A stretch of DNA of 33,671 nucleotides from positions 1 to 33,671 of the forward strand of contig CANOLZ010000012.1 of the NCBI GenBank assembly GCA_947567075.1, written 5' to 3'. Origin of the DNA: an uncultured bacterium. GTDB lineage: Bacteria; Bacillota; Clostridia; Lachnospirales; Lachnospiraceae. The first letter of the stretch is position 1, and every line of letters begins with the position of its first letter. The notes under the pieces were generated by a model. The model was given only the letters and a program-made list of their open reading frames with translations, was not told the DNA's origin and made no database searches. The position numbers and the translations under genes were made by a program. Shown here piece after piece: positions 1 through 9,472 of this stretch.

Positions 1-1050
1 GTGGAGAGCAGCAGATAAAGTAGCCCGTATTTCCGTAGGATGATGGGCATAATCATCAATGATAGAAACCTGACCTACTTTTCCCTTCCATTCAAATCTA
101 CGATTTGTTCCTGAAAAATGAAGTAGGGCTTTTTGAATAGAATCATAGGAAATATGGAGTTCCCTTGCTAGGGCAATGGAGGCTAAAGCATTGGAAATAT
201 TATGTTTGCCTGGTACATTTAGCGTAAAAGGCACAATGGATCCATGAGAAGATAGATCAAAGGAAGGTTTTGCCATAGAATCAAAAGAAATATTTGTTGC
301 AAAGTAGTCGCAATCTTCATCAAATCCAAAGGTAACAACTGGGCAAGGAAGCCCAGCTGCAATATTTTCCCATTGAAGGATTTCCTTATTTATAATGAGT
401 AGGCCCTCTTTTGGGAGAAGGGAAGCAAATTGATGAAAAGAGTCTCGAATTTGATCAATGTTTTCAAAAAAGTCCATATGATCTTCTTCTATATTAAGAA
501 TGATCCCTATCTTTGGGAAAAAACTTAAGAAACTATTTGTATATTCACATGCTTCTGTGACAAAATAAGAGGAATGGCCAACTCTACTGTTACTGCCAAT
601 GGAATGTAAGATGCCTCCAATGGAAAGGGTAGGGTCTAAATTTTCTTCAAGTAAAATCTGAGAAATCATAGAAGTAGTTGTAGTTTTGCCATGGGTGCCA
701 GATACAGCAATGGGAGTTTCATATTTTTTCATAATTTCCCCAAGGAGCTGGGCTCTTGTCATAGTAGGAAGGCTGCGGCGCAAAGCCTCCTCATATTCAG
801 GATTATTTTTTTGTATTGCGGCAGTATATACAACTAAATCCACATTATCGTGAATATTCGAAGCTCTTTGTCCATAAAATATAACAGCTCCCTTTTTTTC
901 TAGGTGTTCTGTTAAGGGAGACTTACTTGAATCGGAACCTGAAACAGGAAACCCGTCTTCCAATAATATTTCTGCAAGTCCGCTCATGCTTATACCGCCA
1001 ATGCCAATAAAATGAATGTGAATAGGGTGATGAAAATCAATTTGATACAT
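1..1050 (-). CDS. murC: UDP-N-acetylmuramate--L-alanine ligase MurC (C-terminus beyond window)
   Basis: MurC is the cytoplasmic ligase that adds L-alanine to UDP-MurNAc with ATP, the first step of the peptidoglycan stem peptide. The frame is open from an ATG at 1050 to the window edge, giving 350 codons of a family usually near 450-460. Visible are the N-terminal Rossmann motif IHFIGIGGISMSGLAE (about residues 12-27), the ATP P-loop GTHGKTTTTSM, the central-domain EACEYTNSFL, and NVPGKHNISNALA followed by FSGTNRRFEWKG and DDYAHHPTEI at the start of the C-terminal Mur ligase domain. The missing part is the C-terminal hundred or so residues. A Shine-Dalgarno AAAGGAA precedes the start. The gene is divergent from glgC. 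The identification is firm. Confidence 0.96.
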   Translation of the reverse strand, partial: MYQIDFHHPIHIHFIGIGGISMSGLAEILLEDGFPVSGSDSSKSPLTEHLEKKGAVIFYGQRASNIHDNVDLVVYTAAIQKNNPEYEEALRRSLPTMTRAQLLGEIMKKYETPIAVSGTHGKTTTTSMISQILLEENLDPTLSIGGILHSIGSNSRVGHSSYFVTEACEYTNSFLSFFPKIGIILNIEEDHMDFFENIDQIRDSFHQFASLLPKEGLLIINKEILQWENIAAGLPCPVVTFGFDEDCDYFATNISFDSMAKPSFDLSSHGSIVPFTLNVPGKHNISNALASIALARELHISYDSIQKALLHFSGTNRRFEWKGKVGQVSIIDDYAHHPTEIRATLSAALH

Positions 1051-1104
1051 AATGACACTTCCGTTCCTTTTATTTATTAATTTTATAATTTATACTATTA
1101 AAAT

Positions 1105-1133
1105 ATTATACCCATATATCCAAAAAAAACCAA
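1105..1133 (-). promoter_or_regulatory. Probable sigma-A promoter for murC
   Basis: On the minus strand TTGGTT (1133-1128) and a perfect TATAAT (1110-1105) are 17 bases apart. They lie about 55 bases upstream of the murC start. The -35 is weak. Confidence 0.5.
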
Positions 1134-1322
1134 TCAGGAATAATAGGAATAAGACAATATATTTTATGTATAAATATAGAAAATATAAGAATTTTATTGT
1201 GCAAAACTGACAAATATACAAAATGTGAAAAGGCAATATTATAAAGCATTCGTTAATATGCAGTAAAATATAAAATGATATGAAAAAAATATTGTAAAAA
1301 AGACCACAATTCTATGAAAGTG

Positions 1323-1331
1323 TGTTATAAT
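1323..1331 (+). promoter_or_regulatory. Extended -10 promoter for glgC
   Basis: TGTTATAAT is a perfect extended -10 (TGn plus TATAAT at 1326-1331). It lies 35 bases before the glgC ATG. No convincing -35 is visible, which is common for extended -10 promoters. Confidence 0.5.
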
Positions 1332-1366
1332 AAATAAAAATAATACGAACAACAAGAGGTGATACC

Positions 1367-2638
1367 ATGATAAAGAAAGAGATGATTGCCATGTTGCTTG
1401 CCGGAGGGCAAGGAAGCCGGCTTGGAGTGTTAACTTCAAAGGTTGCCAAACCGGCAGTATCTTTTGGTGGAAAGTATAGAATTATTGATTTTCCGTTAAG
1501 TAATTGTATTAATTCAGGGGTGGATACAGTAGGTGTGCTTACCCAATATCAGCCGTTGAGATTGAATACCCATATTGGCATTGGCATACCATGGGATTTG
1601 GATCGAAACATTGGCGGCGTAACCGTACTTCCACCTTATGAGAAAAGTGTGAACAGTGAGTGGTATACAGGCACAGCAAATGCTATTTACCAAAATATAG
1701 ATTATATGGATACTTTTCATCCAGAATATATTCTTATTCTCTCAGGCGATCATATTTATAAGATGGATTATGAGGTTATGTTAAACTTTCATAAAGAAAA
1801 TGATGCAGCTGTTACCATTGCCGCCATGCCTGTTCCAAAGGAAGAAGCAAAACGGTTTGGAATTGTTATTACAGATGAGGACAAGCGTATTAATGATTTT
1901 GAGGAAAAACCAGAAAATCCCCGAAGCAATTTGGCGTCCATGGGTATTTATATATTCAGCTGGAAGGTGTTAAGGGAAGCTCTGCTTGCAAAGGCTCATC
2001 AGGCAAACTTGGATTTTGGGAAGCATATTATTCCCTACTGTTTTGAAAAAGGAGAAAGACTCTTTGCATATGAATACAACGGATATTGGAAGGATGTAGG
2101 AACCTTAAGCTCCTATTGGGAAGCAAATATGGAGTTAATTAATATAGTTCCAGAGTTTAATTTATATGAAGAGTATTGGAAAATTTATACAAAGAGTGAA
2201 GCTCTTCCCCCTCAATACATATCATCAGATAGTGAGGTTGAGAGAAGTATAATAGGAGAAGGAGCTTCTATCTATGGGAAGGTATACAATTCTATCATTG
2301 GATGTGGGGTAGTTATTGGAAAGAACAGTATTGTACGAGACTCCATTATTATGAATGAAACCCAAATAGGAGAAGGATGCCGCTTGGACAAGGCAATTGT
2401 CGCTGAGAATGTGGAGATTGCCAATGGAGTGGAAGTAGGTGTGGGAGAGGAAGCGCCAAATGAGACAGATCCAAGTATTTATAACAGTGGATTGGCTACA
2501 ATAGGAGAACATTCCTATATTCCTGAAAAGATTAAAATAGGAAAGAATACAGTTGTATTTGGGAAAACAATAGAAAAAGACTACCATAACCAAATGCTGG
2601 CAAGTGGAAAATCATTAATTAAGGTAGGTGAGAAATAA
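1367..2638 (+). CDS. glgC: Glucose-1-phosphate adenylyltransferase, catalytic subunit GlgC
   Basis: GlgC makes ADP-glucose from glucose 1-phosphate and ATP, the committed step of bacterial glycogen synthesis. The 423-residue length is normal. The nucleotide-binding loop [10 protein letters not shown] is at residues 11-20, followed by [29 protein letters not shown] (from about 126) contains the catalytic Asp, and FEEKP and YWKDVGT mark the sugar-phosphate pocket. The C-terminal third is a left-handed beta-helix of hexapeptide-like repeats ([12 protein letters not shown]...). The start has AGAGGTG at good spacing. The TAA shares one base with the ATG of glgD, so the two are translationally coupled and probably form a heteromer. 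No branching enzyme or glycogen synthase lies nearby. Confidence 0.97.
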   Translation: MIKKEMIAMLLAGGQGSRLGVLTSKVAKPAVSFGGKYRIIDFPLSNCINSGVDTVGVLTQYQPLRLNTHIGIGIPWDLDRNIGGVTVLPPYEKSVNSEWYTGTANAIYQNIDYMDTFHPEYILILSGDHIYKMDYEVMLNFHKENDAAVTIAAMPVPKEEAKRFGIVITDEDKRINDFEEKPENPRSNLASMGIYIFSWKVLREALLAKAHQANLDFGKHIIPYCFEKGERLFAYEYNGYWKDVGTLSSYWEANMELINIVPEFNLYEEYWKIYTKSEALPPQYISSDSEVERSIIGEGASIYGKVYNSIIGCGVVIGKNSIVRDSIIMNETQIGEGCRLDKAIVAENVEIANGVEVGVGEEAPNETDPSIYNSGLATIGEHSYIPEKIKIGKNTVVFGKTIEKDYHNQMLASGKSLIKVGEK

Positions 2639-3756
2639 TGAAAGCGATAGGAATTATACTAGCAGGAGGAAATAGCCACAGAATGAGGGAACTGTCTCAG
2701 AAAAGAGCAATAGCGGCCATGCCAATAGCAGGCAGTTACCGAAGCATTGATTTTTCATTAAGTAATATGACCAATTCTCATATACAAAGAGTAGCAGTCT
2801 TTACACAATATAATGCAAGGAGTTTAAACGAACATCTTAGTTCGTCAAAGTGGTGGGATTTTGGCCGTAAACAAGGGGGGCTCTACGTTTTCACTCCAAC
2901 AGTGACCTTAAAAAATAGCTCCTGGTACAGAGGTACGGCAGACGCCATTTACCAAAACATATCTTTTCTAAGGAGCAGCCATGAACCTTATGTTGTCATA
3001 GCCTCTGGAGACGGTATCTATAAGATGGATTATAATAAAGTGTTAGAATACCATGTACAAAAAAAGGCGGATATTACCGTTGTATGTAAGGAAATGCCAT
3101 CCCAGATGGATATTGAGCGGTTTGGTACACTGAAGATGAACGAGGACTGTCGTATTGAAGAGTTTGAAGAAAAGCCAGTAGTGGCAAGATCCAATACAGT
3201 TTCATGTGGAATTTACGTTATACGAAGAAGACAGCTTATTGAATTAATAGAAAAGTGTGCTGAGGAGGGAAGATTTGACTTTGTCAGCGACATTTTAATC
3301 CGTTATAGAAGCTTAAGGCGCATTTATGGTTATAAAATTAAAGAATATTGGAGTAACATTGCTACTGTAGAAGACTATTTCAGAACGAATAAAGATTTCC
3401 TAAAGCCAGAAATTAGGGATTACTTTTTCCACCAGTATCCTGATGTATATTCTAAGGTAGATGACTTGCCCCCTGCAAAGTATAATGTTGGGGTCAGCGT
3501 AAAAAATAGTTTAATTTCCAGTGGATGTATTATCAACGGAACAGTAGAGGATTCTATTGTATTTAAGAAAGTATTTATTGGTAATAATTGTTATATAAAG
3601 AATTCTATTATATTAAATGATGTTTATATAGGAGACAATACCCATATAGAGAACTGCATTGTAGAGAGCAGGGACACTATTCGGGCTAATTCGTATCATC
3701 GGGGAGAAGACGGAGTTAAAATAGTACTTGAGAAAAATGAAAGATATATAGTTTAA
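2638..3756 (+). CDS. glgD: Glucose-1-phosphate adenylyltransferase, GlgD subunit
   Basis: GlgD is the second, usually regulatory, subunit of the Firmicutes ADP-glucose pyrophosphorylase. The 372-residue protein has the same two-domain plan as GlgC and ends in hexapeptide repeats (VKNSLISSGCIINGTVEDSI). The signature residues are altered. GlgC's [11 protein letters not shown] is here GGNSHRMRELS, so the glycine-rich phosphate loop is lost. GDHIYK becomes GDGIYK, keeping Asp125 but losing the following His. This is typical of GlgD and points to little or no activity alone, with stimulation of GlgC in a GlgC/GlgD heteromer. The ATG overlaps the glgC stop by one base; the SD is AAGGTAGG inside glgC. 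Confidence 0.95.
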   Translation: MKAIGIILAGGNSHRMRELSQKRAIAAMPIAGSYRSIDFSLSNMTNSHIQRVAVFTQYNARSLNEHLSSSKWWDFGRKQGGLYVFTPTVTLKNSSWYRGTADAIYQNISFLRSSHEPYVVIASGDGIYKMDYNKVLEYHVQKKADITVVCKEMPSQMDIERFGTLKMNEDCRIEEFEEKPVVARSNTVSCGIYVIRRRQLIELIEKCAEEGRFDFVSDILIRYRSLRRIYGYKIKEYWSNIATVEDYFRTNKDFLKPEIRDYFFHQYPDVYSKVDDLPPAKYNVGVSVKNSLISSGCIINGTVEDSIVFKKVFIGNNCYIKNSIILNDVYIGDNTHIENCIVESRDTIRANSYHRGEDGVKIVLEKNERYIV

Positions 3757-3811
3757 AAATAAATGAAAATACATGTCGGATAAAGTTGTGTTTACCGGGA
3801 AGGGAAGTGCC

Positions 3812-4093
3812 ATGAATATAACAGATGTAAGAGTACGTAAAATTGCAAAGGAAGGAAAAATGAAGGCAGTTGTTTCGATAACCATCGATGACGAATTTGT
3901 AGTGCATGACATCAAAGTAATAGAGGGAGAGAAGGGTTTATTCATAGCAATGCCGAGTAGAAAAGCTTCCGACGGAGAATACAGGGATATTGCCCATCCT
4001 ATTAATTCTCAAACAAGAGAACTGATACAAAAAATTATTTTAGATGCATATGAGAAGGCTTTGTCAGAAGCTTCCGATGAAGTGGAAGGATAA
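3812..4093 (+). CDS. spoVG: Septation/sporulation regulator SpoVG
   Basis: SpoVG is a small nucleic-acid-binding regulator, first known from asymmetric septation and cortex formation and also affecting other post-exponential traits. The 93-residue protein starts [19 protein letters not shown], the canonical N-terminus, followed by [19 protein letters not shown], the highly conserved [10 protein letters not shown] and [10 protein letters not shown] chose the ATG at 3812 over an in-frame ATG at 3773. The upstream one would add 13 non-family residues and has no Shine-Dalgarno, whereas GGGAAGGGAAG lies just before 3812. The gene is 55 bases after glgD with no clear terminator between, so it may be read from the glgCD promoter. 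A hairpin terminator follows. Confidence 0.95.
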   Translation: MNITDVRVRKIAKEGKMKAVVSITIDDEFVVHDIKVIEGEKGLFIAMPSRKASDGEYRDIAHPINSQTRELIQKIILDAYEKALSEASDEVEG

Positions 4094-4110
4094 GTTAAGA
4101 AGGTATTCAT

Positions 4111-4147
4111 GGACGTAAGACAATGAGATGTCTTACGTCCATTTGTC
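4111..4147 (+). terminator. Hairpin terminator after spoVG
   Basis: A perfect 12-bp stem, GGACGTAAGACA (4111-4122) with TGTCTTACGTCC (4129-4140), has a 6-base loop and is followed by ATTTGTCT. The T-tract is imperfect, but the position between spoVG and the pth promoter fits a terminator. Confidence 0.75.
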
Positions 4148-4183
4148 TGTATGTACCAATGTTTCCTTATTTCCTTCATACTA

Positions 4184-4212
4184 TTGAATAATTATATGAA
4201 ATAAAGTAAAAT
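4184..4212 (+). promoter_or_regulatory. Sigma-A promoter for pth-mfd
   Basis: TTGAAT (4184-4189) and TAAAAT (4207-4212) are exactly 17 bases apart, downstream of the spoVG terminator. The predicted transcript would start near 4219, about 42 bases before the chosen pth start. Confidence 0.65.
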
Positions 4213-4260
4213 ATTTATTCAATATCAATATATGAAAGGATGCCTAAAAAGGCTAGAAAC

Positions 4261-4836
4261 ATGTACATTATAACAGGTTTGGGAAATCCCACAAGAGAAT
4301 ATAGAAATACCCGTCATAACATAGGCTTTGATGCCATTGATTATATAGCTAGGGAGCTTGGTGTAGATGTTGGGACAAAGAAGCATAGGGCATTAATAGG
4401 AAAAGGGTATTTAGAAGGAGAAAAGCTTATTTTGGCCAAGCCTCAGACTTATATGAATCTAAGTGGGGAGAGCATTGGTGATATGATCCATTATTATAAA
4501 ATAGTGCCAAGGGAGGGGCTCATTGTCCTTTATGATGATATTAGCCTAAAGCCAGGACAGCTGCGTATTCGGGCAAAGGGAAGCGCAGGGGGGCATAATG
4601 GAATAAAAAGTATAATAAACAATCTATGTACAGATGAGTTTATAAGAATTAAAATAGGGATAGGTGAGAAGCCAAAGGGTTACGATCTTGCAGATTATGT
4701 GCTAGGATATTTTTCAAAAGAAGAGAGAGAGAACATGGATCTTTGTGTGAAGAGAGTTTATGAAGCGGTGAAATGTCTTATAAGTGATAATATTCAAAAG
4801 GCTATGAATGACTATAATCAATCCATGAAGAATTAA
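4261..4836 (+). CDS. pth: Peptidyl-tRNA hydrolase Pth
   Basis: Pth cleaves peptidyl-tRNA released by drop-off and recycles tRNA in the cytoplasm. The 191-residue protein begins MYIITGLGNP and has every active-site landmark: Asn9 in GLGNP, catalytic His19 in TRHNIGF, Asn66 in KPQTYMNLSG, Asp92 or Asp93 in LYDDISL, and Asn113 in GGHNGIKSI. I prefer the ATG at 4261 because family members start right at M-x-I/V-x-G-L-G-N-P and AAAAAGG lies nine bases upstream. An in-frame ATG at 4240 would add seven residues, and its GAAAGG abuts the start codon. The gene is followed 20 bases later by mfd, a common clostridial pairing. Confidence 0.96.
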   Translation: MYIITGLGNPTREYRNTRHNIGFDAIDYIARELGVDVGTKKHRALIGKGYLEGEKLILAKPQTYMNLSGESIGDMIHYYKIVPREGLIVLYDDISLKPGQLRIRAKGSAGGHNGIKSIINNLCTDEFIRIKIGIGEKPKGYDLADYVLGYFSKEERENMDLCVKRVYEAVKCLISDNIQKAMNDYNQSMKN

Positions 4837-4856
4837 GAAAGGAGCAGGGCGGCATT

Positions 4857-7800
4857 ATGGAGGCCTTTTTAAGCCCTTTAAAAGAGTCAGGGGAGTATGA
4901 AAAAATTCAGGCTGCATTGTTGAAGGGGAAGGGAATTGTAGAGCTGAGCGGATGTATAGACTCACAGAAACTTCATATGGTTTATGGTTTAAGCGGTGGT
5001 TTTAAAAGAAAAATCATCGTTACTTTCAGTGAATTAAAAGCAAAAGAACTGTATGAAGATTATGAAATATTTGATAAAAAAGCTCTCCTCTATCCCTCAA
5101 AAGACTTTATTTTCTTTCAAGCGGATATTCAAGGAAATTATTTGACGGAAAAACGTCTATCCTGTATAAAATCTATGCTTGAGCGGGAAGAGTTTACTCT
5201 CATTACAACAATAGACGCTTTCATGGACAGCATTATGCCTAAAGAGCGGTTTTTAGAAAGAAGCATCCTCATTCAAAAGGGAGAAGAGATAGACTCTACA
5301 GCGCTGGCGTCAAAACTCGTTCATTTAGGATATGAAAAAAGTCATCAAGTAGAGATGACAGGACAGTTTGCAATAAGAGGGGGAATTATTGACATTTTCC
5401 CTTTAACAGAAGAAATGCCCTATAGAATTGAGCTATGGGGAGAAGAGATAGAGTCTATAAGAATTTTTGATGTAGAAAGCCAAAGATCTATGGATCAGCT
5501 GACGAAAATTACAATTTTTCCTGCACTAGAAGTTCTTTTAAGTAAGGAAGAAATAAAGGAAGGAATCAAAGAAATAGAAAATGACGGAAATAAAATACAG
5601 GAGACTTTTCGCAAAGAATTTAAGACGGAAGAAGCATACCGGTTAAAAACTCTTATAAAGGAGCTAAAGGATGATATTTTGGAGTGCTATAGTTACAGAA
5701 ATCTAGCTGGGTTTCTTCCTTATTTTTGCCAAAATTCTGTCAGCCTTATGGATTATTTTGAAAAAGAAGACACTGTGATTTTTTTAGACGAGCCGGGAAG
5801 GATGATGGAAAAAGGAGCTGCTGTTGAAACAGAATTTAGAGAGAGTATGAGCCATCGCTTGGAAAAAGGATACCTTTTACCAAGACAGATGGACGTCCTT
5901 CGAAGTTGTGAGCAGGTGATGTCTGTTTTTTCCCAATATCATGGGGTTACTCTGTCCACAATGGAAGTAAAGCATATGTTTTTTAAGCCTGCTGAAAAAT
6001 TTCAGATAATGGCAAGATCCATTAATTCTTATAATAATAGTTTTGAAAGTCTGGTGAAGGATTTAAAGAACTATAAAAAAAATGGTTATCAAGTGCTGCT
6101 TTTTTCTCCTTCTAGGACAAGAGCAAAACGGCTGGCTGAAGATTTAAGGGATGATGGGTTGAACAGCTTTTATACAGAGAATTTAGACAGTCAGGTAAAA
6201 CAAGGAGAGATTATGGTTAGTTGGGGGAAAATATTAAAAGGATATGAATACCCCCTTGTAAAATTTGCCGTTATATCAGAAAGTGATATTTTTGGTGTTA
6301 GAAAAAAGAAAAAGAAGAAAAAGGCTTATGAAGGGCAAAAAATTCAAAGTTTTACAGAATTATCTGTAGGGGATTACGTAGTCCACGAGAACCATGGGCT
6401 AGGCATTTACAAAGGAATTGAAAAGATAGAAGTAGAAAAAGTAACAAAGGATTATATGAAAATTGAATACAGAGATGGAGGGAATTTATATATTTTAGCT
6501 ACAGGGCTATCTGTCATACAAAAATATGCCTCAAAGGATGCCAAAAAACCAAGGCTGAATAAGTTAGGAAGCGTGGAATGGACCCGGACAAAAGCAAGAG
6601 TAAGAGGGGCAGTAGAAGGAATTGCCAAAGATTTGGTGGAACTTTATGCTGTTAGAAGAGATAGGAAGGGATTTGAATTTAGCAAAGATACAGTCTGGCA
6701 GAAAGAGTTTGAAGAAATGTTTCCCTATGAAGAGACAGAGGATCAACTGGCAGCAATTGAATCTACAAAAAAAGACATGGAAAGTCCTGTGATTATGGAT
6801 CGGCTTATTTGTGGAGATGTAGGATACGGGAAGACGGAAATTGCCATAAGGGCGGCTTTCAAGGCAGTTCAAGATGGAAAACAAGTGGCTTATCTAGTCC
6901 CTACAACTATTTTGGCTCAGCAGCATTACAATACTTTTGTTCAAAGGATGAAGGATTATCCAATACGGATTGACATGCTCTGCAGGTTCCGAACAGCTGC
7001 CCAGCAGAAAAACATCATTGAGGAGCTAAAAAAAGGAGTGGTGGATATTGTCATTGGAACTCATAGAATCTTATCACAGGATGTTGGTTTTAAAGACTTA
7101 GGATTGCTAATTATTGATGAGGAACAGCGGTTTGGAGTCAGCCATAAAGAAAAGATGAAAAAGTTAAAAGAAAATATTGACGTTTTAACCTTAACGGCAA
7201 CTCCCATTCCAAGAACTCTTCATATGAGTCTCATTGGCATAAGATCCATGAGTGTACTGGAGGAACCGCCCATGGATCGGATGCCTATTCAGACTTTTGT
7301 AATGGAATATAATGAAGAGATGATAAGGGAGGCGGTTCACAGAGAGCTGGCTAGGAATGGACAGGTATATTATGTTTATAATAGAGTGCATAATATTGGA
7401 GATATAGCAGCCTTTATCCAGGAGCTTGTACCAGAAGCCAGCGTATCTTTTGTTCATGGTCAGATGAAAGAAAGAGAATTGGAAAAGGCAATGTATCATT
7501 TTATTGAAGGGGAGATTGACGTTTTAGTGTCTACAACAATTATTGAGACAGGTCTGGACATTTCCAATGTGAATACTATCATTATCCATGATTCAGATAA
7601 TATGGGACTATCCCAGCTTTACCAGTTAAGAGGAAGGGTGGGACGTACAAATAGGACAGCTTATGCATTTTTAATGTACAAAAGAGATAAAATGTTAAAA
7701 GAGATAGCGGAGAAGAGACTTCAGGCAATTAAAGAATATACAGAGTTTGGCAGTGGCTTTAAAATTGCTATGAAAGATTTGGAAATCCGAGGGGCTGGTA

Positions 7801-8393
7801 ATATTTTAGGACAAAAACAACATGGGCATATGGAGGCAGTTGGCTATGATTTGTACTGTAAAATGTTAGATGAGGCAATTAAAAGGCAAAAGGGAAGTCA
7901 GGAAGAAGAGAGCTTTGAGACGAGTGTGGAAATGAATGTGGACGCTTATATTCCAGATACTTATGTAAAAAATGAAGCATTAAAACTAGATATTTATAAA
8001 AGAATTGCAGGGATAGAGACGGAGGCAGAGGCAGAAGATATATCAGAAGAGTTATTGGACCGTTTTGGCCCTGTTCCTAAATCGGTCACCAATTTAATTG
8101 ATATTTCCAGAATTCGAATACTAGCCCATAAAGTATATGTGACAGAGGTGGAGGGGAAGAAAAAATTTCTTAAGTTCTCTATTTTTGAAAAAGCAAAACT
8201 AAATCCAGAACATATGAGCGCACTTTTGGAACAATATGGGGGAAAACTTACGTTTAAAGGGAGCAAGAAGCCTTATTTTATTTATGAAGAAGGAAAAAAT
8301 GCAACAAGAGAAACAATGGAAAATTTTGAGGCAGAATCTTTGGAGCTTATACCAAAAATACTCCAAAGCATGAAGATTCTTCTTGTCTTTTAG
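4857..8393 (+). CDS. mfd: Transcription-repair coupling factor Mfd
   Basis: Mfd is a dsDNA translocase that removes stalled RNA polymerase and recruits UvrA to template-strand damage. The length of 1178 residues is normal. The N-terminal third is UvrB-like (FAIRGGIIDIFPL). A lysine-rich linker near residue 482 leads into the CarD-like RNA-polymerase-interaction domain (VGDYVVHENHGLGIYKGIEK, about 500-600). Helicase motifs follow: Walker A GDVGYGKTE near 652, LVPTTILAQQH, IIDEEQRFGV near 752, TATPIPRTL, and motif VI QLRGRVGR near 922, which is part of the translocation (TRG) region. The C-terminal TRCF domain ends the protein. AAAGGAG is 12 bases before the ATG, slightly far. Probably co-transcribed with pth. 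Confidence 0.97.
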   Translation: MEAFLSPLKESGEYEKIQAALLKGKGIVELSGCIDSQKLHMVYGLSGGFKRKIIVTFSELKAKELYEDYEIFDKKALLYPSKDFIFFQADIQGNYLTEKRLSCIKSMLEREEFTLITTIDAFMDSIMPKERFLERSILIQKGEEIDSTALASKLVHLGYEKSHQVEMTGQFAIRGGIIDIFPLTEEMPYRIELWGEEIESIRIFDVESQRSMDQLTKITIFPALEVLLSKEEIKEGIKEIENDGNKIQETFRKEFKTEEAYRLKTLIKELKDDILECYSYRNLAGFLPYFCQNSVSLMDYFEKEDTVIFLDEPGRMMEKGAAVETEFRESMSHRLEKGYLLPRQMDVLRSCEQVMSVFSQYHGVTLSTMEVKHMFFKPAEKFQIMARSINSYNNSFESLVKDLKNYKKNGYQVLLFSPSRTRAKRLAEDLRDDGLNSFYTENLDSQVKQGEIMVSWGKILKGYEYPLVKFAVISESDIFGVRKKKKKKKAYEGQKIQSFTELSVGDYVVHENHGLGIYKGIEKIEVEKVTKDYMKIEYRDGGNLYILATGLSVIQKYASKDAKKPRLNKLGSVEWTRTKARVRGAVEGIAKDLVELYAVRRDRKGFEFSKDTVWQKEFEEMFPYEETEDQLAAIESTKKDMESPVIMDRLICGDVGYGKTEIAIRAAFKAVQDGKQVAYLVPTTILAQQHYNTFVQRMKDYPIRIDMLCRFRTAAQQKNIIEELKKGVVDIVIGTHRILSQDVGFKDLGLLIIDEEQRFGVSHKEKMKKLKENIDVLTLTATPIPRTLHMSLIGIRSMSVLEEPPMDRMPIQTFVMEYNEEMIREAVHRELARNGQVYYVYNRVHNIGDIAAFIQELVPEASVSFVHGQMKERELEKAMYHFIEGEIDVLVSTTIIETGLDISNVNTIIIHDSDNMGLSQLYQLRGRVGRTNRTAYAFLMYKRDKMLKEIAEKRLQAIKEYTEFGSGFKIAMKDLEIRGAGNILGQKQHGHMEAVGYDLYCKMLDEAIKRQKGSQEEESFETSVEMNVDAYIPDTYVKNEALKLDIYKRIAGIETEAEAEDISEELLDRFGPVPKSVTNLIDISRIRILAHKVYVTEVEGKKKFLKFSIFEKAKLNPEHMSALLEQYGGKLTFKGSKKPYFIYEEGKNATRETMENFEAESLELIPKILQSMKILLVF

Positions 8394-8431
8394 ATGGCAG
8401 TATTTCCCTAAGAGGGTAAAAAGGTTTTTTA

Positions 8432-8461
8432 TGAATAAATTTCCTAATCCTACAAACACTA
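8432..8461 (+). promoter_or_regulatory. Candidate sigma-G promoter for spoVT
   Basis: TGAATA (8432-8437), a 17-base spacer and AACACTA (8455-8461) resemble the Bacillus sigma-G pattern (TGAATA, 17-18, CATACTA): a full -35 match and 5 of 7 at -10. The predicted start near 8468 gives a leader of about 48 bases. In Bacillus subtilis spoVT is sigma-G dependent, so the match is biologically sensible. By eye only. Confidence 0.45.
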
Positions 8462-8515
8462 TTTCCATAAATAACAAAAATTGAAAACATCAATGACGAG
8501 CATGGAGGAAAAAGG

Positions 8516-9061
8516 ATGAAAGCAACAGGAATTGTAAGAAGAATAGATGATTTGGGAAGAGTGGTAGTGCCTAAGGAAATAAGAAGAACTTTAAGAATTC
8601 GAGAAGGAGATCCCCTGGAGATTTTTACAGACAGAGAAGGGGAAATTATATTAAAAAAATATTCTCCCATTGGAGAGATTGGAGCTTTTGCAAAACAATA
8701 TGCGGAAAGTCTTGCTCAGACAAGCGGACATATGGTTTGCATTGCAGACAGGGATCAGTTTATTGCAGCGGCAGGAGGGGGAAAGAACTATGTAGGAAAG
8801 CCTATAAGTAGAAAACTAGAGTCCCTTGTGGAAGAGAGGAATACAATATTAGCCTCAAAAGAGGAAAGAGGCTATGTGGAAATTATGGACAATGATACAG
8901 AAGACTATGCCTGGGAAGCGATTTCCCCAATTATAAGCGAGGGAGACGCCATTGGGGCTGTTGTCCTTATGGGAAAAGATGAAAAGGACAAACTAGGCGA
9001 AGTTGAGAAAAAATTAGTCATGTCTGCCGCAGGATTTTTGGGAAGGCAGATGGAACAGTAA
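8516..9061 (+). CDS. spoVT: Stage V sporulation transcription regulator SpoVT
   Basis: SpoVT is a DNA-binding regulator that tunes late forespore (sigma-G) genes. The 181-residue protein has the AbrB-type swapped-hairpin DNA-binding domain at its N-terminus (MKATGIVRRIDDLGRVVVPK, then EIRRTLRIREGDPLEIF), which is almost invariant in the family. The rest is a GAF-like C-terminal domain (about residues 60-181) ending AAGFLGRQMEQ. GGAGG is seven bases before the ATG. The gene has its own spacer after mfd with a sigma-G-like promoter. It is the last intact core gene before the accessory scar. Confidence 0.96.
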   Translation: MKATGIVRRIDDLGRVVVPKEIRRTLRIREGDPLEIFTDREGEIILKKYSPIGEIGAFAKQYAESLAQTSGHMVCIADRDQFIAAAGGGKNYVGKPISRKLESLVEERNTILASKEERGYVEIMDNDTEDYAWEAISPIISEGDAIGAVVLMGKDEKDKLGEVEKKLVMSAAGFLGRQMEQ

Positions 9062-9410
9062 AGTAGAAAAGGGAATGTCAAAGAATGCCCTATTTAGACT
9101 GTTTCAACTTAGAATAGGAATATTCCTACAGGAAGCAATGTTTTATGGATATTGTTTTTTGTGGGAATATTTTTTTGTGTCTTCCTTAGTTTGATTTATA
9201 AAGAACTGCTATAAGACTGGAATAAGTGATTGAAAAAATAAAGAAGATTTACTATTTTTATTGAATAGTAATTTCTTCTTTATCTTCATCTTCCTTATTC
9301 AAAACATTATTATTTCAACCCACAGGTTGTCACCTGACATATAAATTATATCATGTTTCAATATAAATTTCGATAAACTTTGTTATAAAAGAGTGGCGCT
9401 AGTGTATAAG
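9062..9410. other. Intergenic region between spoVT and the IS3-family element
   Basis: There is no supported gene in these 349 bases. They contain a 14-base perfect palindrome TAGGAATATTCCTA (9115-9128), an AT-rich hairpin at 9241-9280 (AAGAAGATTTACTAT against ATAGTAATTTCTTCTT, slightly bulged) that could terminate spoVT, and a small CAGGT/ACCTG hairpin at 9323-9336. From 9361 the sequence resembles the DNA at 12962, just before the second toxin promoter. Confidence 0.6.
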
Positions 9411-9412
9411 TG

Positions 9413-9429
9413 TGGACAAGAAAAGTTGA
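9413..9429 (+). repeat. Left terminal inverted repeat of the IS3-family element
   Basis: TGGACAAGAAAAGTTGA matches the reverse complement of the right end (TGGACACAAAAAGTTGA) at 15 of 17 positions. Confidence 0.75.
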
Positions 9430-9472
9430 ACAACCTATACTATCAAATGAAAGAGCAAAGGAGATGTGAGGC

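Larger units (their letters stand above)
1051..1366. other. Divergent murC/glgC intergenic region
   Basis: This 316-base, very AT-rich spacer carries outward promoters for murC (minus) and glgC (plus). I see no open frame with a ribosome binding site and no strong hairpin in it. Confidence 0.7.

Noticed and set aside
3773..3811. Longer spoVG start
   Set aside because: No Shine-Dalgarno, and the 13 extra residues are absent from the family.
6298..6330. Run of seven lysines in Mfd near residue 482
   Set aside because: A lysine/arginine-rich linker just before the CarD-like domain is usual in clostridial Mfd proteins; no frameshift is implied because the protein continues normally.
9115..9128. 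Perfect palindrome TAGGAATATTCCTA
   Set aside because: It could be an operator, but there is no nearby promoter or second copy in the window, so it is recorded only as part of the spacer.
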